From the NCBI RefSeq assembly GCF_003071065.1, contig NZ_QCXX01000002.1:310001-374000 (forward strand): 64,000 nt of DNA, written 5' to 3'. The translations under genes were made by a program, and so were the position numbers. This stretch comes from Sphingobacterium athyrii. GTDB taxonomy: Bacteria; Bacteroidota; Bacteroidia; Sphingobacteriales; Sphingobacteriaceae. The notes beneath the pieces were generated by a model. The model had not been told where the DNA came from. It made no database searches and saw only the letters and a list, made by a program, of their open reading frames with translations. Below are positions 51,325-61,140 of this stretch, one piece after another (position 1 is the stretch's first letter; each line of letters opens with the position of its first letter).

Positions 51325-53448
51325 ATGAATAAAACTTTCGAGCATATTTCCCAAGCTTTTGAAGCGCCTTTACAAAATCCCGTACTTATTTTTTCACTGG
51401 TACTCTTTATTATCCTTCTTTCCCCCATCATCCTTCGGCCAATTAAAGTACCGGGTATTATAGGACTGATTATCTCCGGTGTCATTATTGGTCCCCACGG
51501 ATTAAATTGGCTGGAGAAAAATTCAGCTATTAACCTGTTTTCAACCATAGGGCTTTTATATATCATGTTTATTGCCGGGCTGGAACTGGATATGAATGAA
51601 TTCAAAAAGACTAAAAATAAAAGCTTACTGTTTGGTTTTTTTACATTTATTGTTCCCATAAGCATCGGTTATCCCGTTTGTCATTTACTATTGGGATATG
51701 ATGTGCTGGCGAGTTTGTTGATATCGAGTATGTTTGCGACCCATACTTTGGTGTCTTATCCCATCGTGAATAGTTATGGGATCTCTAAGATGGAAGCGGT
51801 GGCGATTACAATTGGTGGAACGATTCTGACTGATACGGCGGTGCTCATCATCTTGGCTGTCATTACAGGTGTCTCACAAGGGAATATAGGAAATGAATTT
51901 TGGGTTACACTCGGTATTTCCTTTGCGATTTTCCTCTTTATTATGTTTGGTATTATTCCGAGGATTGCGAAATGGTTTTTTGAGCGGCTGGGCAGTGAAA
52001 AAACAGCAAACTATATTTTTGTACTTTCCGTTGTATTTTTTGCGGCCTTTCTGGCAGAAATAGCGGGTTTGGAACCCATTATCGGAGCTTTTGTGGCGGG
52101 TTTGGCTTTGAATAAATTGATACCACATTCTTCAGCACTGATGAATCGAATTGAATTCATTGGTAATGCCATTTTCATTCCTTTTTTTCTGATATCTGTC
52201 GGTATGATTGTGGATGTAAGTGTTATTTTGAAAGGACCACAGGCATTAATTATAGCCGGTACGCTTACGATTGTGGCTATTGTAGGGAAATATGCGGCGG
52301 CTTGGCTGACACAGAAAATATTCAAGTATAGCCGTGGGCAGCGCAACCTAATTTTCGGTCTGAGCAGTGCGCATGCTGCAGCTACATTGGCTGTTATTAT
52401 GGTCGGTCACAAAAACGGAATTATAGATGAAAATGTGCTGAACGGAACAATTTTGCTCATTTTGGTAACCTGTATAGTTGCGACCATCGTCACGGGAAAT
52501 GCTTCTAAAAAAGTGGTTATGGACGGCGAACAGGATGAGGAGCATACAGATGTGGTAAAAGAAAAAGATGAAAACATCTTGATCTCTATTGCTAATATGG
52601 ATAATATGGAGCCGATCCTTGATTTTTCAACCTACATCAAGAGTAAAAAGTGTACCTATCCAGTGAGTATTGTATCTGTAGTAAAGGATAATGAGCAGGC
52701 ACAACTGAATATGGCCCGTGCGCGTAAGAATCTGGACAATATGGTACGTTATGCTTCGGGTTCGGAGACAAATGTCAATATCAGTGCAACGATAGATTTA
52801 AATATTGCCAGCGGTGTGGCCCGGTCAGCAAAAGAGGTGTCTGCCAATTGTATTGTGCTGGGCTGGCCAAGCGCAGCCAATTTTATGGATAAATTTGTCG
52901 GCGAAAAAACAGAAAGTATTCTCAACAGAACGTCGGCCAATGTAATGCTCTGTCATTTTAAAAAGCCTTTTATTTCCAATAAATCCATTGTTGTGTTTGC
53001 TCCGCCGATGTGTGAGGCCGAGTTTGGTTTTGAATACTGGTTGGAAAAGGTTATCAAGCTTGCTCAGGAGCTCTCTGTTCCCATTTCTTTTGTCGTTGAT
53101 ACACGGTCTGCTTCGGCGATCAAAGGGCATCTCGCCGAAATCAAAAACTCTGTTCCCGTGACGTTCAGGCATTACGATGATTGGGATAATTTACAGGGAC
53201 TAAAAGCGTTTAAAGAAGAAGAGTCCATGTTTATCTTTGTTTCTGCACGGAATGGGGAAGTATCCTATCGGGATTCGCTGGATGGTGTTGCAAAAAAATT
53301 AGATCGTATCTACGCAAACGAAAACCTTGTTTTGGTGTTTCCTAGTAGAATAGAGAATGCGCATATCGACGAATACGAGGATGTTGAGGCTGCACCGATA
53401 TTCCGGAAGATTAGTAAAGAGATTGGAAATATGTTTAATAAAGGATAG
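51325..53448 (+). CDS. Cation:proton antiporter (CPA2/KefB type) with Usp-like C-terminal domain
   Basis: This 707-residue protein has 12 or so membrane segments (about residues 15-400) of the Na+(K+)/H+ exchanger type (GVIIGPHGLNW, PIIGAFVAGLALN). It is followed by a cytoplasmic region (about 410-700) with universal-stress-protein-like folds (VSANCIVLGWPSA). It exchanges cations for protons across the inner membrane, and the tail may bind ATP or another nucleotide for control. The icd gene follows 26 bp on, so they may share a transcript. Confidence 0.88.
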   Translation: MNKTFEHISQAFEAPLQNPVLIFSLVLFIILLSPIILRPIKVPGIIGLIISGVIIGPHGLNWLEKNSAINLFSTIGLLYIMFIAGLELDMNEFKKTKNKSLLFGFFTFIVPISIGYPVCHLLLGYDVLASLLISSMFATHTLVSYPIVNSYGISKMEAVAITIGGTILTDTAVLIILAVITGVSQGNIGNEFWVTLGISFAIFLFIMFGIIPRIAKWFFERLGSEKTANYIFVLSVVFFAAFLAEIAGLEPIIGAFVAGLALNKLIPHSSALMNRIEFIGNAIFIPFFLISVGMIVDVSVILKGPQALIIAGTLTIVAIVGKYAAAWLTQKIFKYSRGQRNLIFGLSSAHAAATLAVIMVGHKNGIIDENVLNGTILLILVTCIVATIVTGNASKKVVMDGEQDEEHTDVVKEKDENILISIANMDNMEPILDFSTYIKSKKCTYPVSIVSVVKDNEQAQLNMARARKNLDNMVRYASGSETNVNISATIDLNIASGVARSAKEVSANCIVLGWPSAANFMDKFVGEKTESILNRTSANVMLCHFKKPFISNKSIVVFAPPMCEAEFGFEYWLEKVIKLAQELSVPISFVVDTRSASAIKGHLAEIKNSVPVTFRHYDDWDNLQGLKAFKEEESMFIFVSARNGEVSYRDSLDGVAKKLDRIYANENLVLVFPSRIENAHIDEYEDVEAAPIFRKISKEIGNMFNKG

Positions 53449-53474
53449 TTGCTATCCGCTAAAAACGCAGATTT

Positions 53475-54737
53475 ATGTCAAATAAAATTACAATGTCCAA
53501 CGAAGGAACATTACAGGTTCCAGATTTCCCAACGATTCCTTTTATCATCGGTGATGGCATAGGTCCTGACCTATGGCATGCCGCAGTGCGTGTTTTTGAT
53601 CGGGCTGTAGAGAAGGCATATGATGGACGGCGGAAAATCAGCTGGAAAGAAGTTTTGGCGGGAGAAAAAGCTTTTCATGAAACCGGTGAGTGGTTGCCAA
53701 AGGAAACTTTAGCTGTACTACGCGAATATCTGGTGGGCATAAAAGGGCCATTGACTACTCCTGTAGGCGGTGGTATCCGCTCATTGAATGTTGCCTTGCG
53801 CAAAGACCTGGATCTGTATGTCTGTCAGCGGCCGACGAAATGGTTTGAGGGGGTACCGTCTCCAGTCAAACATCCTGAATATGTGGATATGGTTATCTTC
53901 CGCGAAAATACCGAAGATATCTATGCCGGTATCGAGTTTCAGGCCGGAAGTGCCGAATCCAATAAATTGCAGGATTTCCTTCATGACGAACTTGATATTG
54001 ATTATAACTTTTCGAGTACGACAGGGGTTGGGGTCAAACTGGTTTCTGAAGAAGGATCCAAACGTCTGGTTCGTGCAGCGATCGAACATGCCATTCAATA
54101 TGGATTACCTTCGGTGACCATCGTCCACAAGGGTAATATCATGAAATATACCGAAGGAGCCTTCAAAATCTGGGGCTTCGAGGTCGCTGAAACGGAATTT
54201 GCGGATAAAACCTATACTTGGGGACAATGGGAGCGAACCAAGGCTGAGAAAGGTGAGACCGTTGCCAATCAGGAACAAAAAGATGCGCTTGCTGCCGGTA
54301 AAATTTTGGTTAAGGATATTATTGCGGATAATTTTCTGCAACAGATCCTGCTTAACCCGCGTGACTTTTCGGTGGTGGCAACCTTAAATTTAAATGGGGA
54401 CTATATCTCTGATGCCCTTGCAGCCATGGTCGGTGGGATAGGTATCGCGCCGGGAGCGAACATAAACTTTAAGACAGGGCATGCCGTTTTTGAAGCTACG
54501 CATGGTACAGCGCCGCGATTTGCGAATACAAATACCATGAATCCGTCATCTGTTATTCTCAGTGGAGTGATGATGCTGGAATATTTAGGCTGGACAGAGG
54601 CTTCGGCAGCTATCGTAAAGGCACTCGGGGAAACCATTATTGCAAAAACGGTGACCGTAGATTTTTACAATTTAATGGATGATGCAACATTGGTGAAAAC
54701 CAGTGAGTTCGCAGATCGGATCATTGAAAAATTATAA
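53475..54737 (+). CDS. icd: Isocitrate dehydrogenase (NADP-dependent type)
   Basis: This 420-residue TCA-cycle enzyme converts isocitrate to 2-oxoglutarate. Length and sequence resemble the E. coli Icd form: [47 protein letters not shown], and [18 protein letters not shown] region ([16 protein letters not shown]), with the C-terminal [20 protein letters not shown] rather than NAD use is the likely but unproven choice. A terminator hairpin follows. Confidence 0.95.
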   Translation: MSNKITMSNEGTLQVPDFPTIPFIIGDGIGPDLWHAAVRVFDRAVEKAYDGRRKISWKEVLAGEKAFHETGEWLPKETLAVLREYLVGIKGPLTTPVGGGIRSLNVALRKDLDLYVCQRPTKWFEGVPSPVKHPEYVDMVIFRENTEDIYAGIEFQAGSAESNKLQDFLHDELDIDYNFSSTTGVGVKLVSEEGSKRLVRAAIEHAIQYGLPSVTIVHKGNIMKYTEGAFKIWGFEVAETEFADKTYTWGQWERTKAEKGETVANQEQKDALAAGKILVKDIIADNFLQQILLNPRDFSVVATLNLNGDYISDALAAMVGGIGIAPGANINFKTGHAVFEATHGTAPRFANTNTMNPSSVILSGVMMLEYLGWTEASAAIVKALGETIIAKTVTVDFYNLMDDATLVKTSEFADRIIEKL

Positions 54738-54760
54738 GAATTTTCTTTTTTAAGATATTA

Positions 54761-54792
54761 AGCAGAAATTTGATTAAAATTTCTGCTTTTTT
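54761..54792 (+). terminator. Intrinsic terminator after icd
   Basis: An 11-bp perfect stem (54761-54771 with 54777-54787), a 5-nt loop and T6 (54787-54792). The T-run ends directly before the ATG of the next small gene. Confidence 0.88.
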
Positions 54793-55050
54793 ATGCACTA
54801 TGATCAACTTCCCCCTTTTGTAAAAGAATCCACCGTATTTAGTTTGGAAGATAAAACTAAACTGGCTCAGATAGACCGTTTGCCTACATCACAAGAAGTA
54901 GATGAAATTACATCCCTGCCTGAAATTTATGAATTATTAAATGCCTTCATCGGTGATCATTCCTCACGCAATGTCCATCTTCAGCTTAAAGCGAAAGAGT
55001 ATTTGCAAGATAATCAATTAGATATGGCCTGGAAGGTGCTTCTTCTTTGA
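54793..55050 (+). CDS. Small hypothetical protein
   Basis: This is an 85-residue acidic soluble protein, probably helical, with no recognised motif. It begins at an ATG directly abutting the icd terminator's T-run, so no Shine-Dalgarno or promoter is visible. It must be translated from read-through transcript or from an unseen promoter, or the ATG may not be used. Its codon use is ordinary. Confidence 0.55.
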   Translation: MHYDQLPPFVKESTVFSLEDKTKLAQIDRLPTSQEVDEITSLPEIYELLNAFIGDHSSRNVHLQLKAKEYLQDNQLDMAWKVLLL

Positions 55051-55140
55051 TTATTTTAATAATCAATCGGCATCTTGTTGTGTGATATTTTTATTGAAAT
55101 GAATCATAATTTTGTAAATTATCAATAAAAAAACAGAATA

Positions 55141-55172
55141 GTTGAAAAATATATAATTTTATTTTACCTTTG
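55141..55172 (+). promoter_or_regulatory. Promoter of serC
   Basis: GTTG (55141-55144), a 20-bp spacer and TACCTTTG (55165-55172) match the Bacteroidota pattern. The predicted transcript has about a 60-nt leader before the ATG at 55237. Confidence 0.7.
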
Positions 55173-55236
55173 GTTTTTAAACAACAGATTGCTTTACTAG
55201 GGTTCAGAAAGGGCAATCAAACAAACTATAACATCA

Positions 55237-56304
55237 ATGAAACATAATTTTGGAGCAGGTCCATGTATTCTGCCAAAGGAAGTATTTCAACAAGCCTCAG
55301 AAGCTGTAATTGATTTTAACAACACAGGTTTATCAATTTTAGAGATCTCTCACCGTTCCAAAGAGTTTGAAGCAGTGATAGATGAGGCGACTCAGTTAGT
55401 ACGCGAATTATTAGCCGTACCACAAGGATATTCGATTCTTTTCTTGCAAGGTGGAGCAAGTCTGCAATTTGCGATGGCACCCCTAAACCTTTTACCTGAA
55501 GGCGGTAAAGCTGCTTATTTAGATACAGGTGTATGGGCGACAAAGGCCTTAAAAGAAGCGAAGAAATTCGGAACAGTAGATGTTGTAGCCTCCTCAATAG
55601 ATAAGAACTATTCTTATATTCCTAAAGGATATTCCATCCCTTCGGATGCTGCTTATTTTCACTATACCGCAAATAATACAATTTATGGTACCGAGGTGTT
55701 TGAAAAACCAGCTACGGAATTGCCAGTAGTTGTGGATATGTCTTCAGATATTTTTTCCCGTGAGATCAATGTTGCAGATTACGATTTGATCTATGCCGGA
55801 GCACAAAAAAATATGGGCCCTGCCGGTGTGACTTTGGTTATTGTGAAGGATGATATTTTGGGTAAATCAGGACGTGTACTGCCTTCGATGTTAGATTATA
55901 AATTGCATATCGATGGCGGTTCCATGTATAATACGCCTCCGGTTTATTCGATCTTTGTTTCGATGTTGAATTTACGCTGGTTAAAAGCAAAAGGTGGTGT
56001 TGCTGTTTTGGAGCAGGAGAATATCATTAAAGCACGTGCACTGTATGATGAAATCGACCGTAATCCTTTATTTAAAGGAACTGCAGCTGTTGAAGATCGT
56101 TCACGCATGAATGTGACTTTCGTCATGGATACGCCTGAACTGGAAGCGGAATTCTTGGCTTTGGCGAAAGAGCGTAATCTGATTGGTATTAAAGGTCACC
56201 GCTCGGTAGGTGGATTTAGAGCTTCAATCTACAATGCATTGCCATTGAGCAGCGTGAATGCGTTAATCGATGCGATGAAAGAATTTGAAGATACGCACAA
56301 ATAA
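55237..56304 (+). CDS. serC: Phosphoserine aminotransferase
   Basis: This 355-residue PLP enzyme converts 3-phosphohydroxypyruvate to phosphoserine in serine (and pyridoxal) synthesis. [10 protein letters not shown] opens it, as in the family. The PLP-binding Lys191 is in [12 protein letters not shown]. The partner dehydrogenase gene serA follows 156 bp later, in the usual order for this pathway. The start is set by the promoter and the normal family N terminus. Confidence 0.96.
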   Translation: MKHNFGAGPCILPKEVFQQASEAVIDFNNTGLSILEISHRSKEFEAVIDEATQLVRELLAVPQGYSILFLQGGASLQFAMAPLNLLPEGGKAAYLDTGVWATKALKEAKKFGTVDVVASSIDKNYSYIPKGYSIPSDAAYFHYTANNTIYGTEVFEKPATELPVVVDMSSDIFSREINVADYDLIYAGAQKNMGPAGVTLVIVKDDILGKSGRVLPSMLDYKLHIDGGSMYNTPPVYSIFVSMLNLRWLKAKGGVAVLEQENIIKARALYDEIDRNPLFKGTAAVEDRSRMNVTFVMDTPELEAEFLALAKERNLIGIKGHRSVGGFRASIYNALPLSSVNALIDAMKEFEDTHK

Positions 56305-56460
56305 TAAAATTGATTAAAAGTATGCTGATGAAATAAACCGGCTTTACGGAGATCATCATTGATCTGCAAAAGGTTTGTTTGCCTCATCTCATAAAAAGCA
56401 AACAGGGTTTAACAGAGTCATTGATACAATGAAAATCGGCCCACATAAATAATTATAAGG

Positions 56461-57408
56461 ATGAAAATATTAGCAAATGACGGTATCGATCCGCTAGGAA
56501 AGAAAATGTTGGAAGATGCCGGTCATACTGTAGATACAAACCATATACCTCAGGAAGAGTTAGCGGAAAAGTTACTTGCTTATGACGCTATTACTGTACG
56601 TAGTGCAACCAAGGTACGCCAAGAGCTGATCGACGGCTGTCCTAATCTGAAAGTAATTGGTCGTGGTGGTGTGGGAATGGATAATATTGACGTGGAATAT
56701 GCGCGTTCAAAAGGCATCGCTGTTGTGAATACACCGGCTGCATCGTCTTTATCCGTTGCTGAATTGGTTTTTGCACACCTATTGAATGGTGTACGGTTTT
56801 TATATGACTCCAACAGGAAAATGCCTGTTGAAGGAAATACCAAATTCGGTGCTTTGAAAAAGGCGTACGGTGCGGGAACTGAACTTCGCGGAAAAACAAT
56901 CGGTATTGTAGGCTTTGGCCGTATCGGTCGTGAGGTCGCTAAGATCGCCATTGGTTTGGGAATGGATGTCGTTTATACAGATCTGTTTGAAGGCCCGAAA
57001 GGACTTACCATTGCGCTTTCAGGAGGTATTCAGGTTGAGGTTCCGATCAAACAGGTGGAAATGACCGACTTGTTGAAAGTTTCTGACTTTATCTCCTTGC
57101 ATGTACCGTTTTTGGATAAACCAGCGATCGGTGCTGCGGAATTCCCATTATTGAAAGATGGTGTTGGCTTGGTGAACGCTTCCAGAGGTGGTGTTATTGA
57201 TGAGCTGGAGTTGGTGAAGGCATTGGATGCTGGCAAAGTTGCATTTGCGGGTTTAGATGTGTTCGACAACGAACCTACACCGCGTGAGGAAATTTTAAAG
57301 CATCCAAAGATTTCGTTGACACCACATATTGGCGCAGCGACAAATGAAGCACAAGAAAGGATCGGCGAAGAATTGGCCGGTCTACTGATCGAAAACTTAA
57401 AGAAGTAA
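56461..57408 (+). CDS. serA: D-3-phosphoglycerate dehydrogenase
   Basis: This 315-residue NAD-dependent dehydrogenase makes 3-phosphohydroxypyruvate, the first step of serine synthesis. GIVGFGRIGREVAKIA is the NAD-binding loop, RGGVIDELELVKAL and PHIGAATNEAQERIGEELA complete the 2-hydroxyacid dehydrogenase signature. It is the short form without a C-terminal ACT domain, so serine feedback through ACT is not expected. It has its own hairpin terminator after it. Confidence 0.92.
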   Translation: MKILANDGIDPLGKKMLEDAGHTVDTNHIPQEELAEKLLAYDAITVRSATKVRQELIDGCPNLKVIGRGGVGMDNIDVEYARSKGIAVVNTPAASSLSVAELVFAHLLNGVRFLYDSNRKMPVEGNTKFGALKKAYGAGTELRGKTIGIVGFGRIGREVAKIAIGLGMDVVYTDLFEGPKGLTIALSGGIQVEVPIKQVEMTDLLKVSDFISLHVPFLDKPAIGAAEFPLLKDGVGLVNASRGGVIDELELVKALDAGKVAFAGLDVFDNEPTPREEILKHPKISLTPHIGAATNEAQERIGEELAGLLIENLKK

Positions 57409-57430
57409 TTCTTCCGCATAGAATTAATAT

Positions 57431-57473
57431 ATGCGGCACAAAACTTTCATGATTTTGTGCCGCATTTTTTTTA
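57431..57473 (+). terminator. Intrinsic terminator after serA
   Basis: A perfect 13-bp stem (57431-57443 with 57453-57465) and a 9-nt loop are followed by a run of T residues (57465-57472). Confidence 0.9.
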
Positions 57474-57497
57474 ATATAAATTCATGAATTGCCTATA

Positions 57498-57530
57498 TTG
57501 GCGCACAGAAATTTAATAATTGTAACTTTA
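57498..57530 (+). promoter_or_regulatory. Candidate promoter of lysC
   Basis: TTG (57498-57500), a 22-bp spacer and TAACTTTA (57523-57530), one mismatch from TAnnTTTG. The box ends 2 bp before the ATG at 57533, which would make the mRNA leaderless or put the start elsewhere. Confidence 0.3.
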
Positions 57531-57532
57531 GT

Positions 57533-58846
57533 ATGAAAGTTTTAAAATTTGGTGGTACTTCAGTAGGAAGTGCAGTACGTATCAAAGGGTTGTTGGATAT
57601 TGTAAACCCTTCGGAACGTCAGATCGTTGTGTTGTCCGCGGTAGCTGGAACGACAAATGCTTTAGTGGAAATTGGTCAGGCTTACACAGTAGGTAAGAAG
57701 GACGAGGCTAAGGATTTGATCAAGAAGCACAAGGATAAGTACGAAGACCTTATTAAGGAACTTTTTAATACTGAAGCTGGCTATAAAAATGGCAAGGAGC
57801 TCATTGACTATCATTTTAACCTAATTTCCAGCTTGGCAAATGAGCTGTTTACGCCAATTGAAGAAAAAATTATTTTGGCACAAGGGGAATTGATGTCTAC
57901 CGCATTATGGCATTTTTACCTCAATGAAATCGGTATCTCATCCGTCTTGTTACCAGCATTGGATTTTATGAAAATCGATGAGGACAATGAGCCTATGGTG
58001 GAATATATCGGTGAAAAATTGAACACAATTTTGGCTCAGCACCCGGAGAATACTTTGTTTATCACACAGGGATTCATCTGTAGAAATTCATTTGGTGAAA
58101 TTGATAACTTGCGCCGCGGTGGATCGGATTATACAGCTTCATTGATCGGAGCAGCTATCCGTGCCGATGAAGTTCAGATCTGGACAGACATTGACGGTAT
58201 GCACAACAATGATCCGCGTGTCGTAAAAGGGACCACGCCAATTGCGCATCTTAGCTTTGACGAGGCTGCCGAATTGGCGTATTTTGGGGCAAAAATATTG
58301 CATCCACAATCGGTATTTCCTGCACAAAAATACAATGTGCCGGTTCGTCTGTTAAATACGATGGAACCGAACGCCAAAGGAACGTTAATTAGCAAAGATG
58401 GTGCACAAAAAGGTTGTATCAGGGCAATCGCTGCAAAAGACGGTATCACCGCCATTCATATTCATTCCTCAAGAATGTTACTTGCTTACGGTTTCTTGCG
58501 TCGCGTTTTCGAAATTTTCGAACGCTATAAAACACCTATCGATATGATTACTACTTCAGAAGTAGCGGTTTCATTGACCATAGATGATACGACAAATTTA
58601 GCCGATATTATTAAAGAGGTGGAAGACTTTGGTTCTGTTACCGTAGACGGTGATCAGACGATTGTCTGTGTGGTCGGTGATTTCGGTCTGAATAGCCATG
58701 GTTATGCCGCACGCGTACTTGATGCTGTAAAACATCTTCCGGTTCGTATGATTTCATACGGTGGTTCGGACTTTAATGTATCCATTTTATTGAATTCGGA
58801 TCATAAAACTGAGGCTTTACGTTCATTGCATAATCGTTTATTTTAA
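57533..58846 (+). CDS. lysC: Aspartate kinase
   Basis: This 437-residue monofunctional aspartokinase phosphorylates aspartate, the first step to lysine, threonine and methionine. KFGGTSVGS near residue 5 starts it, GFICRNSFGEIDNLRRGGSDYTASLIG marks the kinase core (long segment, about 175-205), and two ACT-like regions (about 300-430) are the likely site of lysine feedback. It is followed 13 bp on by lysA, so the pair forms a lysine operon. Confidence 0.95.
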   Translation: MKVLKFGGTSVGSAVRIKGLLDIVNPSERQIVVLSAVAGTTNALVEIGQAYTVGKKDEAKDLIKKHKDKYEDLIKELFNTEAGYKNGKELIDYHFNLISSLANELFTPIEEKIILAQGELMSTALWHFYLNEIGISSVLLPALDFMKIDEDNEPMVEYIGEKLNTILAQHPENTLFITQGFICRNSFGEIDNLRRGGSDYTASLIGAAIRADEVQIWTDIDGMHNNDPRVVKGTTPIAHLSFDEAAELAYFGAKILHPQSVFPAQKYNVPVRLLNTMEPNAKGTLISKDGAQKGCIRAIAAKDGITAIHIHSSRMLLAYGFLRRVFEIFERYKTPIDMITTSEVAVSLTIDDTTNLADIIKEVEDFGSVTVDGDQTIVCVVGDFGLNSHGYAARVLDAVKHLPVRMISYGGSDFNVSILLNSDHKTEALRSLHNRLF

Positions 58847-58859
58847 GAAAGTAGGTTTT

Positions 58860-60020
58860 ATGATAAATACAGCTATTGCGGCAAAATTTGCAGAGAAAGA
58901 AACGCCGTTTTATTACTACGACTTGGCCGTGTTGAACAAAACCTTGGAAGCGGCTTATACTGCTTCCCAAAAAAGGGGATTCCATGTTCATTACGCATTG
59001 AAAGCCAATTTTAACGATGTGTTATTAAAAGCTATGCAACAGATCGGTTTCGGTGCGGACTGTGTGAGCGGAAATGAAGTGAAAAAGGCTATTGAATGTG
59101 GCTTCGCGCCCCAGAATATTACTTTTGCCGGCGTTGGAAAATCGGATAAGGAGATCAATTATGCACTACAGCAAAATATCTTTGCATTCAATGTGGAGTC
59201 TATTCAGGAGCTTGAAGTTATCAACGAACTGGCTTCAAAACAAGGTGTAAAAGCCAATGTTGCTTTGCGAATAAATCCCAATGTTGATGCGCATACCCAT
59301 CATTATATAACAACAGGACTCGACGAGAACAAATTTGGTATTCCAAATGCGGATTTAGAGAAATGCGCTGCTGTCCTTAAGAAATGTGATTTTATAGAGT
59401 TGGTAGGATTACACTTTCACGTGGGCTCTCAGATTACCGATATGACGGTATTCAAAAGTTTGTGTGTAAAGGTCAACGAGTGGAAGAACTGGTTTGAGGA
59501 ACGCGGGACAAAGATCCGTGTGTTGAACGTTGGTGGGGGGCTTGGGATAGACTATAAAGATCCGGATGGTAATCCGATTCCGGATTTTGAAGCCTATTTC
59601 GATATTTTTGACCGTTTCTTGGAGCGCAAACCCCATCAGGAAGTTCATTTTGAGCTAGGTAGAGCCTTGGTCGCTCAGTGTGGAAGCTTAGTGAGCCGTG
59701 TATTATATGTCAAGAATGGCGTCAAGAAAAACTTTTTGGTACTGGACGCGGGAATGACTGAATTGATGCGTCCGGCTTTGTACCAGGCTTACCATAAAAT
59801 GGAAAATATCAGTGAAGGCACGGGAGCGGAGGCGCTAAACTATGATGTTGTCGGGCCAATTTGTGAATCCTCGGACTGCTTTGGGAAGGAAGTGCCTTTG
59901 CCTGTATCAAAACGGGGGGATTTGATCGCTATCCGTTCAGCAGGAGCCTATGGTGAGGTAATGGCTTCCCGTTATAATTTGAGAGAAGAAATCAGATTTG
60001 TCTACAGCGATCAACTGTAA
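58860..60020 (+). CDS. lysA: Diaminopimelate decarboxylase
   Basis: This 386-residue PLP enzyme decarboxylates meso-diaminopimelate to lysine. The PLP lysine is Lys48 in HYALKANFND, GLHFHVGSQITD and NVGGGLGIDY are family signatures, and CESSDCFGKEVPLP holds the substrate-binding Cys region. It is a normal-length fold-type III enzyme. It follows lysC and a weak hairpin (60052-60076) comes after it. Confidence 0.95.
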   Translation: MINTAIAAKFAEKETPFYYYDLAVLNKTLEAAYTASQKRGFHVHYALKANFNDVLLKAMQQIGFGADCVSGNEVKKAIECGFAPQNITFAGVGKSDKEINYALQQNIFAFNVESIQELEVINELASKQGVKANVALRINPNVDAHTHHYITTGLDENKFGIPNADLEKCAAVLKKCDFIELVGLHFHVGSQITDMTVFKSLCVKVNEWKNWFEERGTKIRVLNVGGGLGIDYKDPDGNPIPDFEAYFDIFDRFLERKPHQEVHFELGRALVAQCGSLVSRVLYVKNGVKKNFLVLDAGMTELMRPALYQAYHKMENISEGTGAEALNYDVVGPICESSDCFGKEVPLPVSKRGDLIAIRSAGAYGEVMASRYNLREEIRFVYSDQL

Positions 60021-60051
60021 GAGACGATTTTAGACGAAAACAGATTTAAAG

Positions 60052-60078
60052 AGCCGGTTCATTTTGTGGACCGGCTTT
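60052..60078 (+). terminator. Weak terminator after lysA
   Basis: AGCCGGTTC (60052-60060) pairs with GGACCGGCT (60068-60076) with one mismatch. A short T-rich stretch, TTCTAGTTTT, follows. Confidence 0.55.
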
Positions 60079-60104
60079 CTAGTTTTCATGTATAGATATC
60101 TGAA

Positions 60105-60887
60105 ATGTCTTTTGTATACTTGTTTATGCTTACAGCGATTGAATTTCCGGTTACCATTGACCTATTTGGAAAAACCTTTCTCTTACATCCGTTTATGGAA
60201 GGACTGGGGATGTTTATGGGGATGCGTTATTATCAGCTCCTGAAATGGAAGGATAAGGAGAGTTTAGGGCATACCAATTCACTTTTGATTGTTATTGCGG
60301 CGGCCTTAGGCGCCTTGATCGGATCCCATATCATTGGTTCGCTGGAACGTCCGGAGGAGCTGTTGAATGCCGTGAGCAAAATGCGTTACATCTGGTTAAA
60401 TAATACCATTGTAGGCGGCTTGGCGGGTGGGCTGCTCGGGGTGGAACTGATAAAGAAAATCATGGGTAAGATAGAGAGCACCGGCGATCTCATGGTATTT
60501 CCCCTGATAGTTGCGATTATGATCGGAAGGATAGGTTGTTTTTATACGGGGGTATTTGAGCAGACTTATGGACTGCCTACGGACTGCCCATTGGGGATGT
60601 ACCTTGGTGATGCTTATCGAAGACATCCGGTGGCCTTATACGAAATTGCATTTCTGATGCTGTTATTTGTTTCATTGCAGTGGTTTAAGCGAAGGTTTAT
60701 ATTCCATAATGGTTTACTCTTTCAACTCTTTATGCTCAGTTATTTTAGCTTTCGTTTTTTATTGGATTTTATCAAGCCAAGGGCAATCATTCTTTTTGGG
60801 ATCAGTACCATACAGATTACCTGTCTTATTGTAATAATTTATTATATTTATTTATTGAAGAATGCACACATAGAAAGGAGGGTCTAA
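60105..60887 (+). CDS. Lgt-family membrane protein lacking canonical active-site residues
   Basis: This 260-residue protein has about seven membrane segments and matches the prolipoprotein diacylglyceryl transferase family by layout, the GRIGCF motif (141-146) and RRHPVALYE (172-180). Canonical Lgt has an HGGL loop with an essential His and GRxGNFxN with an essential Asn. Here the loop reads VGGLAGGLLG (103-112) without His, and Cys and Thr replace the Asn residues. It is probably a paralogue with a different reaction on a lipid or protein. True lgt is expected elsewhere. ATG at 60126 is an alternative start. Confidence 0.8.
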   Translation: MSFVYLFMLTAIEFPVTIDLFGKTFLLHPFMEGLGMFMGMRYYQLLKWKDKESLGHTNSLLIVIAAALGALIGSHIIGSLERPEELLNAVSKMRYIWLNNTIVGGLAGGLLGVELIKKIMGKIESTGDLMVFPLIVAIMIGRIGCFYTGVFEQTYGLPTDCPLGMYLGDAYRRHPVALYEIAFLMLLFVSLQWFKRRFIFHNGLLFQLFMLSYFSFRFLLDFIKPRAIILFGISTIQITCLIVIIYYIYLLKNAHIERRV

Positions 60888-60890
60888 ATT

Positions 60891-61127
60891 ATGTATTTAC
60901 TCGAAGGATCATTTGGTTCGGAAAACACAGCTATGTTGGGCTTGTTTTTACTGTTTGGAGGTGCTATAGTTATTGGAATAGCACTTTTGGTCATCATTAT
61001 CGGTTCGATTATAAAATCCAATAATAAAGAATCTACATTTAATGTTAACCCTTGGCTGAAAGTATTATTGGGCGGAATTGGAGCAATGATTGCTGGCGGG
61101 GTTGCCTGTGGAATAGCACTAAATTAA
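60891..61127 (+). CDS. Small two-segment membrane protein
   Basis: This 78-residue protein has two hydrophobic segments (about 16-40 and 56-77) joined by a short polar loop (SIIKSNNKESTFNVNPW). It has no recognised domain. It is 3 bp after the Lgt-like gene and 13 bp before the radical SAM gene, so it is very probably in one operon and may act with them at the membrane. Confidence 0.75.
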   Translation: MYLLEGSFGSENTAMLGLFLLFGGAIVIGIALLVIIIGSIIKSNNKESTFNVNPWLKVLLGGIGAMIAGGVACGIALN

Positions 61128-61140
61128 TAGCGATAGATAT

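Noticed and set aside
60105..60887. Functional prolipoprotein diacylglyceryl transferase (lgt)
   Set aside because: The HGGL His and the conserved Asn residues of the Lgt signature are replaced, so I do not call it lgt.
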